From: Actinoplanes liguriensis
Lineage (GTDB): Bacteria > Actinomycetota > Actinomycetes > Mycobacteriales > Micromonosporaceae
Length of the DNA stretch: 6,218 bases
NCBI GenBank assembly: GCA_000715855.1
Contig: KL571214.1
Location: 1 to 6,218, forward strand
Reading direction: 5' to 3'
The position numbers and the translations under genes are program-made. The notes below the pieces were generated by a model that did no database searches, was not told the DNA's origin, and worked only from the letters and a program-made list of their open reading frames with translations. Position 1 is the stretch's first letter; each line of letters begins with the position of its first letter. Positions 1-6,146 of this stretch are shown one piece after another.

Positions 1-1626
1 GAAGCGGTTCTTGTCCTCGCGCTTCGACCGCGCACGGAGCTGGTCCTTCAAACGGGAGAGGATCAGCAGGCCGCCGTTCGCCCAGCGCTGACGCTGGATG
101 CAGAGGGACCCGAAGTCCGGCGGGGTCGCGCTGTAGGCGAGCCGCTCGGGATAGTTGTGCAGCGTCCAGCCGTGCACGCCGAGGTCGATCGTCGACTCGG
201 TGTCCTCGATGACCGTCCGGTCCTGAATGTACCGTTTGATCTCCCAGTCGCCCTCGTAGGCAACTTCACAGATGTCATCAAGGGCTTTCTTCCGCAGTAC
301 GGCGTTGGCCCCGACCCAGAACGTCGCGCCGTACTGCGTCATGCCCTGATGCACGATGTGCTGTAGGTCGGTGGTCGCCCCGGAGATCCGCTCGATCCGG
401 GTGGCCGCCCCGGGGAACGCGCTGTACGGCGTCTGCGACACCGCCACCCCGGAGTACGCGCCCTGCTCCATCAGGTGCACCAGCCGCAGGCAGTAATCCG
501 GCATCAGCACACTGTCGGCGTCCAGGGTGAGCACGTAGTCCGGGTTCGGCACGGTCAACTCGCCCCGGCCCGCCCCGGACTCCACCAGCGCGATCCCGAG
601 CGGTGTGCTGACCTGCTGATAACTGCCGCCCATCAGCCCGATGTAGCTGTTCAGGTTCATCGCCTTGTTCGGCTCGTGCGACAACGACACGTACCGCTTG
701 CGCTCGAAGCTCGTCAGCTGCGCGTCGAAGATCGCCAGCAGCCGGCTGTAGAGCTGGACCAGCCGGGCCACCGGCAGCGTCGCGTTCTCCTCGGCGCCAC
801 GGTCCAGCGCCTCGCCGATCGTGGCCAGGTCCGCGGCGAGCGCGGTCACGATGTGCTCGGCGAAGAACGTGTCGGTGTGGTCGACGATCTCCTGACGCTC
901 GGCGAGACCGTGCAGCCACTCGGTCGCGGCCCGGTACTCCGCGGCCAGCTCACGCATGTCGCCGGTGGTGCCGGTCCGCTGGTCGCGTTCGTCGAGGGCG
1001 CGCTCGAAACGGTCGTACGCGGCCTGCACCCGCCCGAACGGCGCGGCCAGCTCACCCTCGATCGCGGCCGGCAGTCGCCGGGCGGCCAGCAGCAGGTCCC
1101 GGGCGGCCCGGTTCCGCGGCTGCTGCGGGTCGTCGATCAGCAGCACCACCCGCAGGCCCGGGTACTCCTGCAGGGCCGCCGACAGCAGCGTGGTCCGGAT
1201 GACCCGCTCGTCCTCCTGGTACGACGGGACCAGCACGGTCACCGACGGCGTCCGCGGCTTGGCCAGGAACGCGTCCAGGACGATCCGCGGCGCGCGCTGA
1301 TGCGCCCGGCTCCGGTAGAAGTAGCCGATCCGGGTGATCAGGTAGGCCATCGCGGACGCCACCAGACCGGTGATGACCAGCATGTAGACGATCGCCTCGG
1401 CCGCCAGCCGCGCGGTGTGCGCCTTGCCGACGACGAACTGCTCGAAGATCGTGTACGCGATGTAGCCCGCCCAGACCGCGATGGTGAGCACGATCGCGAG
1501 GCGGCCACGGGCGATCCGTCCCTCGGAGATGGGCGCCGGCACGAACGGATGGGGCTCCGACCGCCGGTCCGCTCCCCACTGACGCTGGGCGTCCGGCCGC
1601 GGCCGGGACACCGATCTGCGCTTCAT
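1..1626 (-). CDS. Membrane family 2 glycosyltransferase (processive type), C-terminus cut by window edge
   Basis: Predicted inner-membrane glycosyltransferase that would polymerise or transfer a sugar from an NDP-sugar, in the broad cellulose/hyaluronan/chitin synthase-like GT2 group. The frame is open for 542 codons from ATG 1626-1624 to the left edge, so the C-terminal membrane helices expected for this group are missing here. Seen in the translation: a basic N-terminus; hydrophobic helices at about residues 43-61 and 77-99; a GT-A domain opening TPSVTVLVPSYQEDE (126-140); the LLIDD pair (D165, D166); the metal-binding TLDADS (D369, D371); IEDTE (473-477) with the likely catalytic Asp 475; and QRQRW (511-515), the QxxRW acceptor/processivity motif. 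Residues about 171-310 form a long, charged, probably helical insertion between the first Asp pair and KAMNLN (321-326). A GGAGG sits 7 bases before the ATG, fixing the start. It is divergent from the GH18 gene. The family is certain enough; the sugar and polymer are not known. Confidence 0.93.
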   Translation of the reverse strand, partial: MKRRSVSRPRPDAQRQWGADRRSEPHPFVPAPISEGRIARGRLAIVLTIAVWAGYIAYTIFEQFVVGKAHTARLAAEAIVYMLVITGLVASAMAYLITRIGYFYRSRAHQRAPRIVLDAFLAKPRTPSVTVLVPSYQEDERVIRTTLLSAALQEYPGLRVVLLIDDPQQPRNRAARDLLLAARRLPAAIEGELAAPFGRVQAAYDRFERALDERDQRTGTTGDMRELAAEYRAATEWLHGLAERQEIVDHTDTFFAEHIVTALAADLATIGEALDRGAEENATLPVARLVQLYSRLLAIFDAQLTSFERKRYVSLSHEPNKAMNLNSYIGLMGGSYQQVSTPLGIALVESGAGRGELTVPNPDYVLTLDADSVLMPDYCLRLVHLMEQGAYSGVAVSQTPYSAFPGAATRIERISGATTDLQHIVHQGMTQYGATFWVGANAVLRKKALDDICEVAYEGDWEIKRYIQDRTVIEDTESTIDLGVHGWTLHNYPERLAYSATPPDFGSLCIQRQRWANGGLLILSRLKDQLRARSKREDKNRF

Positions 1627-1633
1627 GGGCTGC

Positions 1634-1638
1634 CCTCC
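1634..1638 (-). promoter_or_regulatory. Ribosome binding site of the glycosyltransferase gene
   Basis: Minus strand reads GGAGG, followed by 7 bases and ATG at 1626. It is a perfect anti-16S match at normal distance and is the reason this ATG was chosen as the start. Confidence 0.75.
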
Positions 1639-1778
1639 ACGTTCTGGTCGATCGCTGGGACCGTTCACCTCTCCATCGGAGCGAACCGGGTGCAGCATGA
1701 AGGGTTTTCGCAGGTTAAACCTTCTGGCCTTGATTCGGCGGCGACCCTGCCGATCGGGGAGAGCAGGACTCCGATGAA

Positions 1779-1782
1779 GGAG
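1779..1782 (+). promoter_or_regulatory. Ribosome binding site of the GH18 gene
   Basis: AAGGAGA at 1777-1783, core GGAG at 1779-1782, is followed by 8 bases and ATG at 1791. It supports that ATG as the start. Confidence 0.75.
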
Positions 1783-1790
1783 AGCGTCTG

Positions 1791-3395
1791 ATGGCGACCG
1801 ACCGCACCACCCCGCAACCCGTGCGGCCGGACGACGACCCGCTCGCCGACCCGAACTGGCAGGAACCGGAGCAACCGGCCGAAAAACTGTCCTGGCTGCG
1901 GCTGCTGTTCCTGATCCTGGTCATCGGCGCGGTCGGGGCCGGCAGCGCGACCGCCGTCATGCGCTACCGGGACGCCGGGACACGGGTGAAGTCCTGGGCG
2001 GTGCCGTACGTCGACGTCACGCTCACGCCCACCTTCGAGTTCCAGGACCCGGACGCCAACCCGGCGAACGACGTGGCCCTGGCATTCGTGGTCGCCGACC
2101 CTACCGACGGGTGCGTGCCGAGCTGGGGTGGGGCGTACACGCTCGACGAGGCGGCCGCCTCCCTGGAACTCGACCGCCGGATCAGCCAGCTGCGTGCGGC
2201 CGGCGGCGACGTCATGCTCAGCGTCGGCGGTCTGACCAACCGTGAGCTGGCGGTCGCGTGTGCCGACCAGGCGCGGCTGACCGACGCGTACCGGCAGCTG
2301 GTCAAACGCTACGACCTGGCCACCCTCGACCTGGACGTGGAGGGCACCGCACTGGCCGACCAGGCGTCGCTGCAGCGTCGCGCGGCCGCGCTGAAGACGG
2401 TCCAGGACGAGCGGAAGGCGGCCGGTCTTCCGCTGGCGATCTGGCTGACCGTGCCGGTCACCCCGCAGGGCCTGACCGCCGACGGCGTCTCCGCGGTGCG
2501 CGCCACGCTGGAGGGCGGCGTCTCGCTGCGCGGCGTCAACGTGATGACCATGGACTACGGCTCGGCGGGTTCCAGCCCGGACATGCTCGACCTGGCCACC
2601 GGCGCCCTGAACGGCACCCACAAGCAGCTCACCGACCTCTACCTGCGCCTCGGCGTGCAGCTCAACTCGGCCGACGTGTGGTCGCGGATCGGCGCCACCC
2701 CGATGATCGGGCAGAACGACGTCGACACCGAGCGGTTCACCGTCGAGGACGCGCAGGGCCTCGCCCAGTTCGCCGTGGACAAGGGCCTCGGACGGGTCTC
2801 GATGTGGTCGCTGAACCGGGACTCCCGCTGCAAGGGCACCTTCACCAACGTGGTCGTGCACTCCAACACCTGCAGTGGCGTGGACCAAGCGGCGCTGGCG
2901 TTCTCCAAGGTCTTCGCCGGCCTGCCCGGCACCGCGGTCGGCAGCACCGGCCGGGGCGCCGTCGAGATCCCGGACCAGCAGGCGACCGTCGACGACCCGG
3001 CGACCAGCCCGTACCCGGTGTGGCGCCTGACCGCCCAGTACGTCGGCGGCTACAAGGTGGTCTGGCACGGCGTCGTCTACCAGGCGAAATGGGCCAACAC
3101 CGGCGCCGACCCGTCGGCCGACGACAGCGGCGGCACCCCGAACCCGTGGTCGGTGATCGGGCCGGTGACCAAGGGCGAGACCAAACCCTCGCCGACCCCG
3201 CTGGTGACCGGTGTCAAGGCGACCTGGAACCCGGCAACCGAATACCACCGCGGCGACCGGGTGACCTTCGGCGACCTGCCCTATGAAGCCCGCTGGACCA
3301 CCCAGGGCGACGCGCCGACGACCGAATACCCGGTCGACCCGTCGTCGCCGTGGGCCGCGCTCTTCAACGTCCCCGGCGAGCCGGTGGTCAACTGA
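1791..3395 (+). CDS. Membrane-anchored GH18 chitinase-like protein with two CBM5/12-like modules
   Basis: 534-residue protein predicted to hydrolyse or bind beta-1,4-GlcNAc polymers outside the cell. Seen: an acidic cytoplasmic-type N-terminus (1-33); one hydrophobic helix (about 35-57) that is probably an uncleaved signal anchor; a GH18 barrel (about 68-375) with LSVGG (143-147), LDLDVEG (179-185) carrying the DxDxE catalytic core D180/D182/E184, MTMDYG (252-257) and MWSLNRD (338-344). Two aromatic-rich modules follow, about 407-458 (YPVWRLTAQYVGGYKVVWHG, then YQAKW and PWSVIG) and about 476-526 (WNPATEYHRGDRVTF, then YEARW and PWAALF). Both have the carbohydrate-binding module 5/12 pattern. 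A Pro/Thr linker separates them. The position three residues before D180, usually Asp in the classical DGxDxDxE, is Ala177. I recall related actinobacterial GH18 proteins with the same LDxDxEG form, so activity is still likely. The stop codon overlaps the end of the convergent sigma-Lcl gene. Substrate specificity is unproven. Confidence 0.92.
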   Translation: MATDRTTPQPVRPDDDPLADPNWQEPEQPAEKLSWLRLLFLILVIGAVGAGSATAVMRYRDAGTRVKSWAVPYVDVTLTPTFEFQDPDANPANDVALAFVVADPTDGCVPSWGGAYTLDEAAASLELDRRISQLRAAGGDVMLSVGGLTNRELAVACADQARLTDAYRQLVKRYDLATLDLDVEGTALADQASLQRRAAALKTVQDERKAAGLPLAIWLTVPVTPQGLTADGVSAVRATLEGGVSLRGVNVMTMDYGSAGSSPDMLDLATGALNGTHKQLTDLYLRLGVQLNSADVWSRIGATPMIGQNDVDTERFTVEDAQGLAQFAVDKGLGRVSMWSLNRDSRCKGTFTNVVVHSNTCSGVDQAALAFSKVFAGLPGTAVGSTGRGAVEIPDQQATVDDPATSPYPVWRLTAQYVGGYKVVWHGVVYQAKWANTGADPSADDSGGTPNPWSVIGPVTKGETKPSPTPLVTGVKATWNPATEYHRGDRVTFGDLPYEARWTTQGDAPTTEYPVDPSSPWAALFNVPGEPVVN

Positions 3396-4805
3396 CGCAG
3401 CGGGCGAAGCCCTCGGTGATGTCGCGGTAGTTCGTGTAGCCGTCGTCGTAGTTGAGGGCCCACCGCCGCGCGCTGTCCGGCGCGGCCGTCGCCGATGTCC
3501 AATACCAGCCCTTCTTCACCGTGCCGGGGAAGGCGGCGGTGTCGATGGCGGGCGAGACACGGGAGTCGTCGACGGTGCTGGACAGCTCGGTCAGGCTCGG
3601 CAGGCGCCAGCTTCGACCATTCAAATTCAAATTTCGGCAGTACGTCGTGGCGGCGCCCGCCGACATCGACGCCGACGTGGCCCGCTGCCACACCAGGCCC
3701 GTCCTCGGATCGGTCACCTGACCGTTCCTGACCACATACTTCGCCGTGCTGGAAGCGGCGTCCGACCGCACGCAACGCACCTGGAACGCCCCGGTCTGGA
3801 ACGCGCCGTTGCTGGCCAGGCCCTCGTAGAAGTTGATGATCCAGGCGCGCAGCGGCGTCTTGGTCACCGCCCACGCGGTCGACGTCCAGAAGAACCGCGC
3901 CGGGGTGCCGGGGAACGCGGTCGTGTTGATCGCCGGCCCGGAACGGCTGCTGTCCACGATCGTGCTCAGCTCGCCGCGGGTCGGCAGATGCCAGCCGCCG
4001 CCGTCCAGCGCGAGACCCTTGCAATACGCCTTGGCCTCGGTGAACGTGTAGGTCTTCGTCGCGGCCGAGCGCTGCCACTCCAGGCAGGTGACGTCGTCAC
4101 GGACCACGCCGCTGTTGACCTTGGTGTACTTCGCGCGGTTCGGCGAGACGGGGTTGGGCATCCGGCCGCAGGCTCGCACCGGCGTCGTCTGCACGGACTT
4201 CGTCTCCACCGGCGTCGTCTGCTCGGGCTTCGTCTTCTCGGGCCTCGCCGACGTCGACGCGGAAGGCGTGGGAGAGGACGCCGCGGGCGCCACCGGTAGG
4301 GCTTTTGGTTGCGGTCCCGGCCGGCTCGCGTACGCCGCGGTGCCGCCCACCGCGAGGACCGTCACCGCCGCCACGGTCGCCATGACCGGATTCGATCGCA
4401 TCGAGCGCCACAGCCCCGCCCTCGCCGTGGCCGTCACCGTCAACGATGCCGGCACCGGAACGAGCGCGCACCCGACCAGCAGGCGCTCCACCGCCACCCC
4501 GCCACGGGCGGCGCCCAGGCACACCGCGCAGTCCCGCACGTGCCGGTCCATCCGCTTACGCCACAACACGCCCGGGCGCTGATCCCAACCGGTCACCGTC
4601 TCCGCCAGCCCCCGGCAGCGAGGCTGCGTCTCCAAAGCCGCGACCAGCACGCGGCACCGATCGAGTTGGGCACGCATGCGCTGGATGCGGACCGCGGCGT
4701 ACGCCGAAGTGGTGTTCAGAGCCGACGCGGTCTCGGCCCGGTCGATCTCGCCGGCCGCCTCCTGCCACCAGAGCGCGAACACCACCCGGTCGTCCGCGTC
4801 CAGCC
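3388..4805 (-). CDS. 3' part of the interrupted gene: sigma region 4, ZAS-type zinc finger, TM helix, tandem DUF1566/Lcl_C
   Basis: The frame begins LDADDRVVFALWWQEAAG and continues with a helix-turn-helix (RAETASALNTTSAYAAVRIQRMRAQL), the part that would contact the -35 element. Numbering from GTG 4785, C57, H82, C86 and C89 match the zinc-binding anti-sigma pattern known from RsrA. A hydrophobic helix (about 132-153) is followed by a Pro/Thr/Lys-rich linker. Two homologous domains follow, about 215-340 and 348-465. Each has a W-Q-R motif, AYC/TYC, GG-WHLPT or RSWRLPS, an E-L-S-T-VD motif, PAI(N/D)T(T/A)AFPGT, FFWTS or YWTS, and a C-terminal RCV. This is the DUF1566/Lcl_C (PF07603) signature, seen in surface and secreted proteins. 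Cysteines at 255/338 and 383/463 sit at equal positions in the two repeats and could form disulfides. GTG 4785 is only the first possible start after the break and has no good ribosome site. I do not think it is a real start. Confidence 0.88.
4177..4222 (-). repeat. Tandem 30-base repeat in the linker of the sigma-Lcl gene
   Basis: The 16 bases CACCGGCGTCGTCTGC occur at 4177-4192 and again at 4207-4222, a 30-base period. They encode two similar decapeptides (QTTPVETKSV, then QTTPVRACGR) in the extracellular Thr/Pro-rich linker between the membrane helix and the first Lcl domain. Probably a slippage-prone spacer of variable length. Confidence 0.6.
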
Positions 4806-4819
4806 CTGTCTCTTATACA
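4806..4819. other. 14-base match to the Tn5 mosaic end / Nextera adapter (probable artefact)
   Basis: CTGTCTCTTATACA is identical to the first 14 of the 19 bases of the Tn5 mosaic-end complement (CTGTCTCTTATACACATCT), the usual tagmentation adapter. It is AT-rich in a very GC-rich gene, breaks a conserved domain, and its exact removal restores the reading frame. The match stops after 14 bases (next base G, not C). There are no second inverted end, target duplication or transposase genes, so a real Tn5 insertion is unlikely. Confidence 0.85.
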
Positions 4820-4820
4820 G

Positions 4821-5153
4821 CAGGATCGCCAGCTCCTCGAAGTCGGCGCCGGACGTCGGAACCTCCGCCACCGGACTAACCCGGGCGGCCGCCTCGGCAC
4901 GCTGCCGATACACCCCGACCTGGTGCACCGCGATCGCCAGGACCCAGGCCCGCAAACTCTCCGGCTGCCGCAGCGACGGCAGGTCGCGGATCACCCGGAG
5001 CATGGTCTCCTGCACCACGTCCTCGACGTCGGGATGACCGCTCAGCGCGCGGCCCACCACGTTGTAGACCAGCGGCAGGCAGGCCCGGGCGAGCTCGTCA
5101 CGGGCCCCGCGGTCACCGCGCTGCGCGGCCGCGATCAGATCGCGCTTGGTCAT
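4821..5153 (-). CDS. 5' part of the interrupted gene: sigma-70 region 2 domain
   Basis: Residues 1-111 of the sigma-Lcl protein. The start MTKRDLIAAAQRGDRGARDEL is typical of ECF sigma N-termini. DVEDVVQETMLRVIRDLPSLR (42-62) is the region 2 core-polymerase/-10 recognition helix, and AWVLAIAVHQVGVYRQR (69-85) completes region 2. The start is ATG 5153-5151, with AAGGA on the minus strand (5162-5166) 8 bases upstream. As written, the frame runs on past the insert to a stop at 4716-4718, giving a 145-residue product. Its last ~34 residues (YKRQGWTRTTG and on) are out-of-frame reading of the sigma 4 segment and resemble nothing. The domain would bind core RNA polymerase and melt promoters. Its ECF group is unassigned; as I recall, actinobacterial ECF groups with long C-terminal extensions and membrane helices (such as ECF52/53) are the natural comparison. 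Confidence 0.88.
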
Positions 5154-5180
5154 CGATCGAGTCCTTGTCGCTGGGCTTCG

Positions 5181-5230
5181 GCGCGGTCGAGACTAAATAG
5201 CGAAAGGAGGCCTGTCAATGCGCGGTCGAG
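5181..5230. repeat. 11-base direct repeat flanking the sigma-gene promoter
   Basis: GCGCGGTCGAG occurs at 5181-5191 and 5220-5230, 39 bases apart. One copy lies just upstream of the -35 hexamer, the other over the end of the -10 and the start-site region. That placement would suit a repressor or autoregulator bridging the promoter, but two GC-rich 11-mers could also be coincidence or a small duplication. Confidence 0.4.
5190..5218 (-). promoter_or_regulatory. Promoter of the sigma-Lcl gene
   Basis: The minus strand has a perfect -35 TTGACA (5218-5213), a 17-base spacer, and a -10 TAGTCT (5195-5190) that keeps the key TA...T positions of TATAAT. Transcription would begin near 5183, leaving a leader of about 30 bases with AAGGA before the ATG at 5153. 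This is a housekeeping (RpoD/HrdB-like) promoter, not a typical ECF one, suggesting basal expression independent of the gene's own sigma activity. The assignment is by inspection only. Confidence 0.65.
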
Positions 5231-5518
5231 TCCTCAGAGCGAACATATCAATTTTCGTGAGGAGATTTTTCACACCACCCCTGAGCTGCTGTTTTGCTGA
5301 TAATGACGTAGCTTTCGAGGCATTCTTAAAGAGAGTCTTAATCGCCGCGAGCGTTCGGTAGCGCCGATTTCCTCCGCAGTCGGCGGAATCGATGGAAGAC
5401 GGCCGTGTGCGGCTGGCGCCCCCGACGCGGAGAGTCCGCGCGAACCCGAGCCGCATCTCCGCCGTTGCAGGGGTTCCGTGCACGGGCTGCCGGCCCCCCG
5501 CGCGTCTACCACATGCCG

Positions 5519-5528
5519 GGCGGCCGCC
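5519..5528. repeat. GC palindrome next to the DnaA-box pair
   Basis: GGCGGCCGCC is a perfect 10-base palindrome within a wider imperfect dyad (ACCAC at 5508-5512 against GTGGT at 5530-5534) ending on the first DnaA-like box. It could form a cruciform or hairpin. No T-run follows on either strand, so it is not an intrinsic terminator. Confidence 0.35.
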
Positions 5529-5533
5529 GGTGG

Positions 5534-5559
5534 TTATCCACAGTGGGTGGTTGTCCACA
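5534..5559 (+). promoter_or_regulatory. Pair of DnaA-box-like sequences
   Basis: TTATCCACA (5534-5542) is the consensus DnaA box and TTGTCCACA (5551-5559) is the form common in actinobacteria. They lie in the same orientation, 17 bases start to start, each preceded by GTGG so that each forms a short GTGG-N4-CCAC dyad. A weaker 8/9 match, TTATCCTCA, lies at 5747-5755. They could titrate or respond to DnaA. Two boxes without dnaA, dnaN or an AT-rich unwinding element do not make an origin. Confidence 0.5.
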
Positions 5560-6132
5560 GGGCCCCAACTTGATCTTCCACTCCCGCGAGATAGTTGGCG
5601 AGGTGGAGGTGTCCCCCTCCGGTCTCAGGTCCCAGCGGTCATCGCAACACCCGACCCGGTCAGGAGCTGCCGCGCCCAAGCCTCGTCCTATGCACAAGCC
5701 ACCAGATCCCGGCCCGGAGCAAGCAACCGTGATCACCACATTCGCCTTATCCTCACTGGGACACCTCCCGCCCAGCATTTCCCCAGCTGCTCGCCGAAGC
5801 CGCATGACTACGTCTACTGACCCGCCGAGACGAGGGATTGTAGAGGCAACACAACACTCAACCCTTCACCAAGAATGATCCGACGATATTCCGGTGGACC
5901 ACGCGCGCCCTCAGAAATAGTCCTCATCCCGATACAAAAATTGCCTTCTTTAAGCTGGATCATCGCCCGGTGACCACAGCGAACCCGACGGCATCCCATC
6001 TGACCGAGTGCCACCTGGACCACCTGCAAACACCAGCCCGCTAAAACAATAAAAAGCCCAGCACGCCCCCACCCAGGCGCAATCCGATCCGAGCCGCCCG
6101 CACGAAGCGAGGCCGTTTCCCCGAACGCCGCA

Positions 6133-6146
6133 GAGCCGATCGGCTC
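6133..6146. repeat. 14-base perfect palindrome
   Basis: GAGCCGATCGGCTC is a perfect inverted repeat with no spacer, in the uncoded right part of the window. Its form suits an operator for a dimeric regulator or a dispersed palindromic element. There is no T-run beside it. No neighbouring gene is visible to assign it to. Confidence 0.35.

Larger units (their letters stand above)
1627..1790. promoter_or_regulatory. Divergent intergenic region between the GT2 and GH18 genes
   Basis: This 164-base gap must hold the promoters of both divergent genes. I could not find a convincing -35/-10 pair for either one; the TTGATT at 1730-1735 has no matching -10 about 17 bases downstream. The most structured element is an 11-base perfect palindrome, AGGTTAAACCT, at 1712-1722. 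It lies in an AT-richer patch and inside a looser dyad spanning about 1700-1723 (AAGG...CCTT). It could be an operator shared by both genes. That is inference only. Confidence 0.4.
3388..5153 (-). pseudogene. ECF-type sigma factor fused to zinc finger, TM helix and two DUF1566/Lcl_C domains; frame broken by 14-base adapter-like insert
   Basis: One gene that reads as two overlapping frames. The first half is in frame from ATG 5153-5151 to residue L111 (4823-4821). The second half is in frame from 4803 to the TGA at 3390-3388. Between them lies the 14-base string at 4806-4819. Without it, codon CGG (bases 4820, 4805, 4804) joins the halves as ...AILRLDADDRVV..., giving 583 residues with no internal stop. 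Reconstructed order: sigma region 2 (5-85), sigma region 4 (about 113-165), Cys175-x24-His200-x3-Cys204-x2-Cys207 zinc finger, TM helix (about 250-271), Thr/Pro-rich linker (275-325), two DUF1566/Lcl_C domains (333-458 and 466-583). Topology would place sigma and zinc finger inside and the Lcl domains outside. I classify it as interrupted as given, but probably intact in the organism. From memory, homologues may have extra residues in the sigma2-sigma4 linker, so some native sequence could also be missing at the junction. Confidence 0.85.

Noticed and set aside
475..1791. 438-codon open frame on the plus strand opposite the glycosyltransferase
   Set aside because: It is antisense to a frame with all GT2 motifs. 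Its translation is Arg/Gln/Val/His-rich without domains, as expected from GC-rich shadow frames.
1665..3248. 527-codon open frame on the minus strand opposite the GH18 gene
   Set aside because: It is a shadow of the GH18 gene. The plus-strand frame has a ribosome site, catalytic motifs and CBM modules; this one has none.
3388..4785. A stand-alone gene starting at GTG 4785
   Set aside because: No ribosome site is present and the start falls inside sigma region 4. The coding homology continues upstream to the insert and then in the other frame.
4806..4820. Real Tn5-family transposon scar or excision footprint
   Set aside because: Only 14 bases of one end are present, with no second end, no target-site duplication and no transposase. 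Adapter contamination explains it more simply.
5193..5558. 121-codon minus-strand frame upstream of the sigma gene
   Set aside because: It overlaps the sigma promoter, has mixed codon use, no ribosome site and no recognisable domain.
5500..5760. Chromosomal or plasmid replication origin
   Set aside because: Only two good DnaA-like boxes, no dnaA, dnaN or rep gene and no clear unwinding element.
5392..5878. Two overlapping plus-strand frames of 142 and 157 codons
   Set aside because: Low-complexity Arg/Pro/Ser translations in two frames over the same DNA, with no third-position GC bias and no good ribosome site.
6043..6078. Intrinsic terminator on the minus strand before TTTTTATTGTTTT
   Set aside because: The GC-rich stretch before the T-run is mostly G on one strand and cannot fold into a stable stem.
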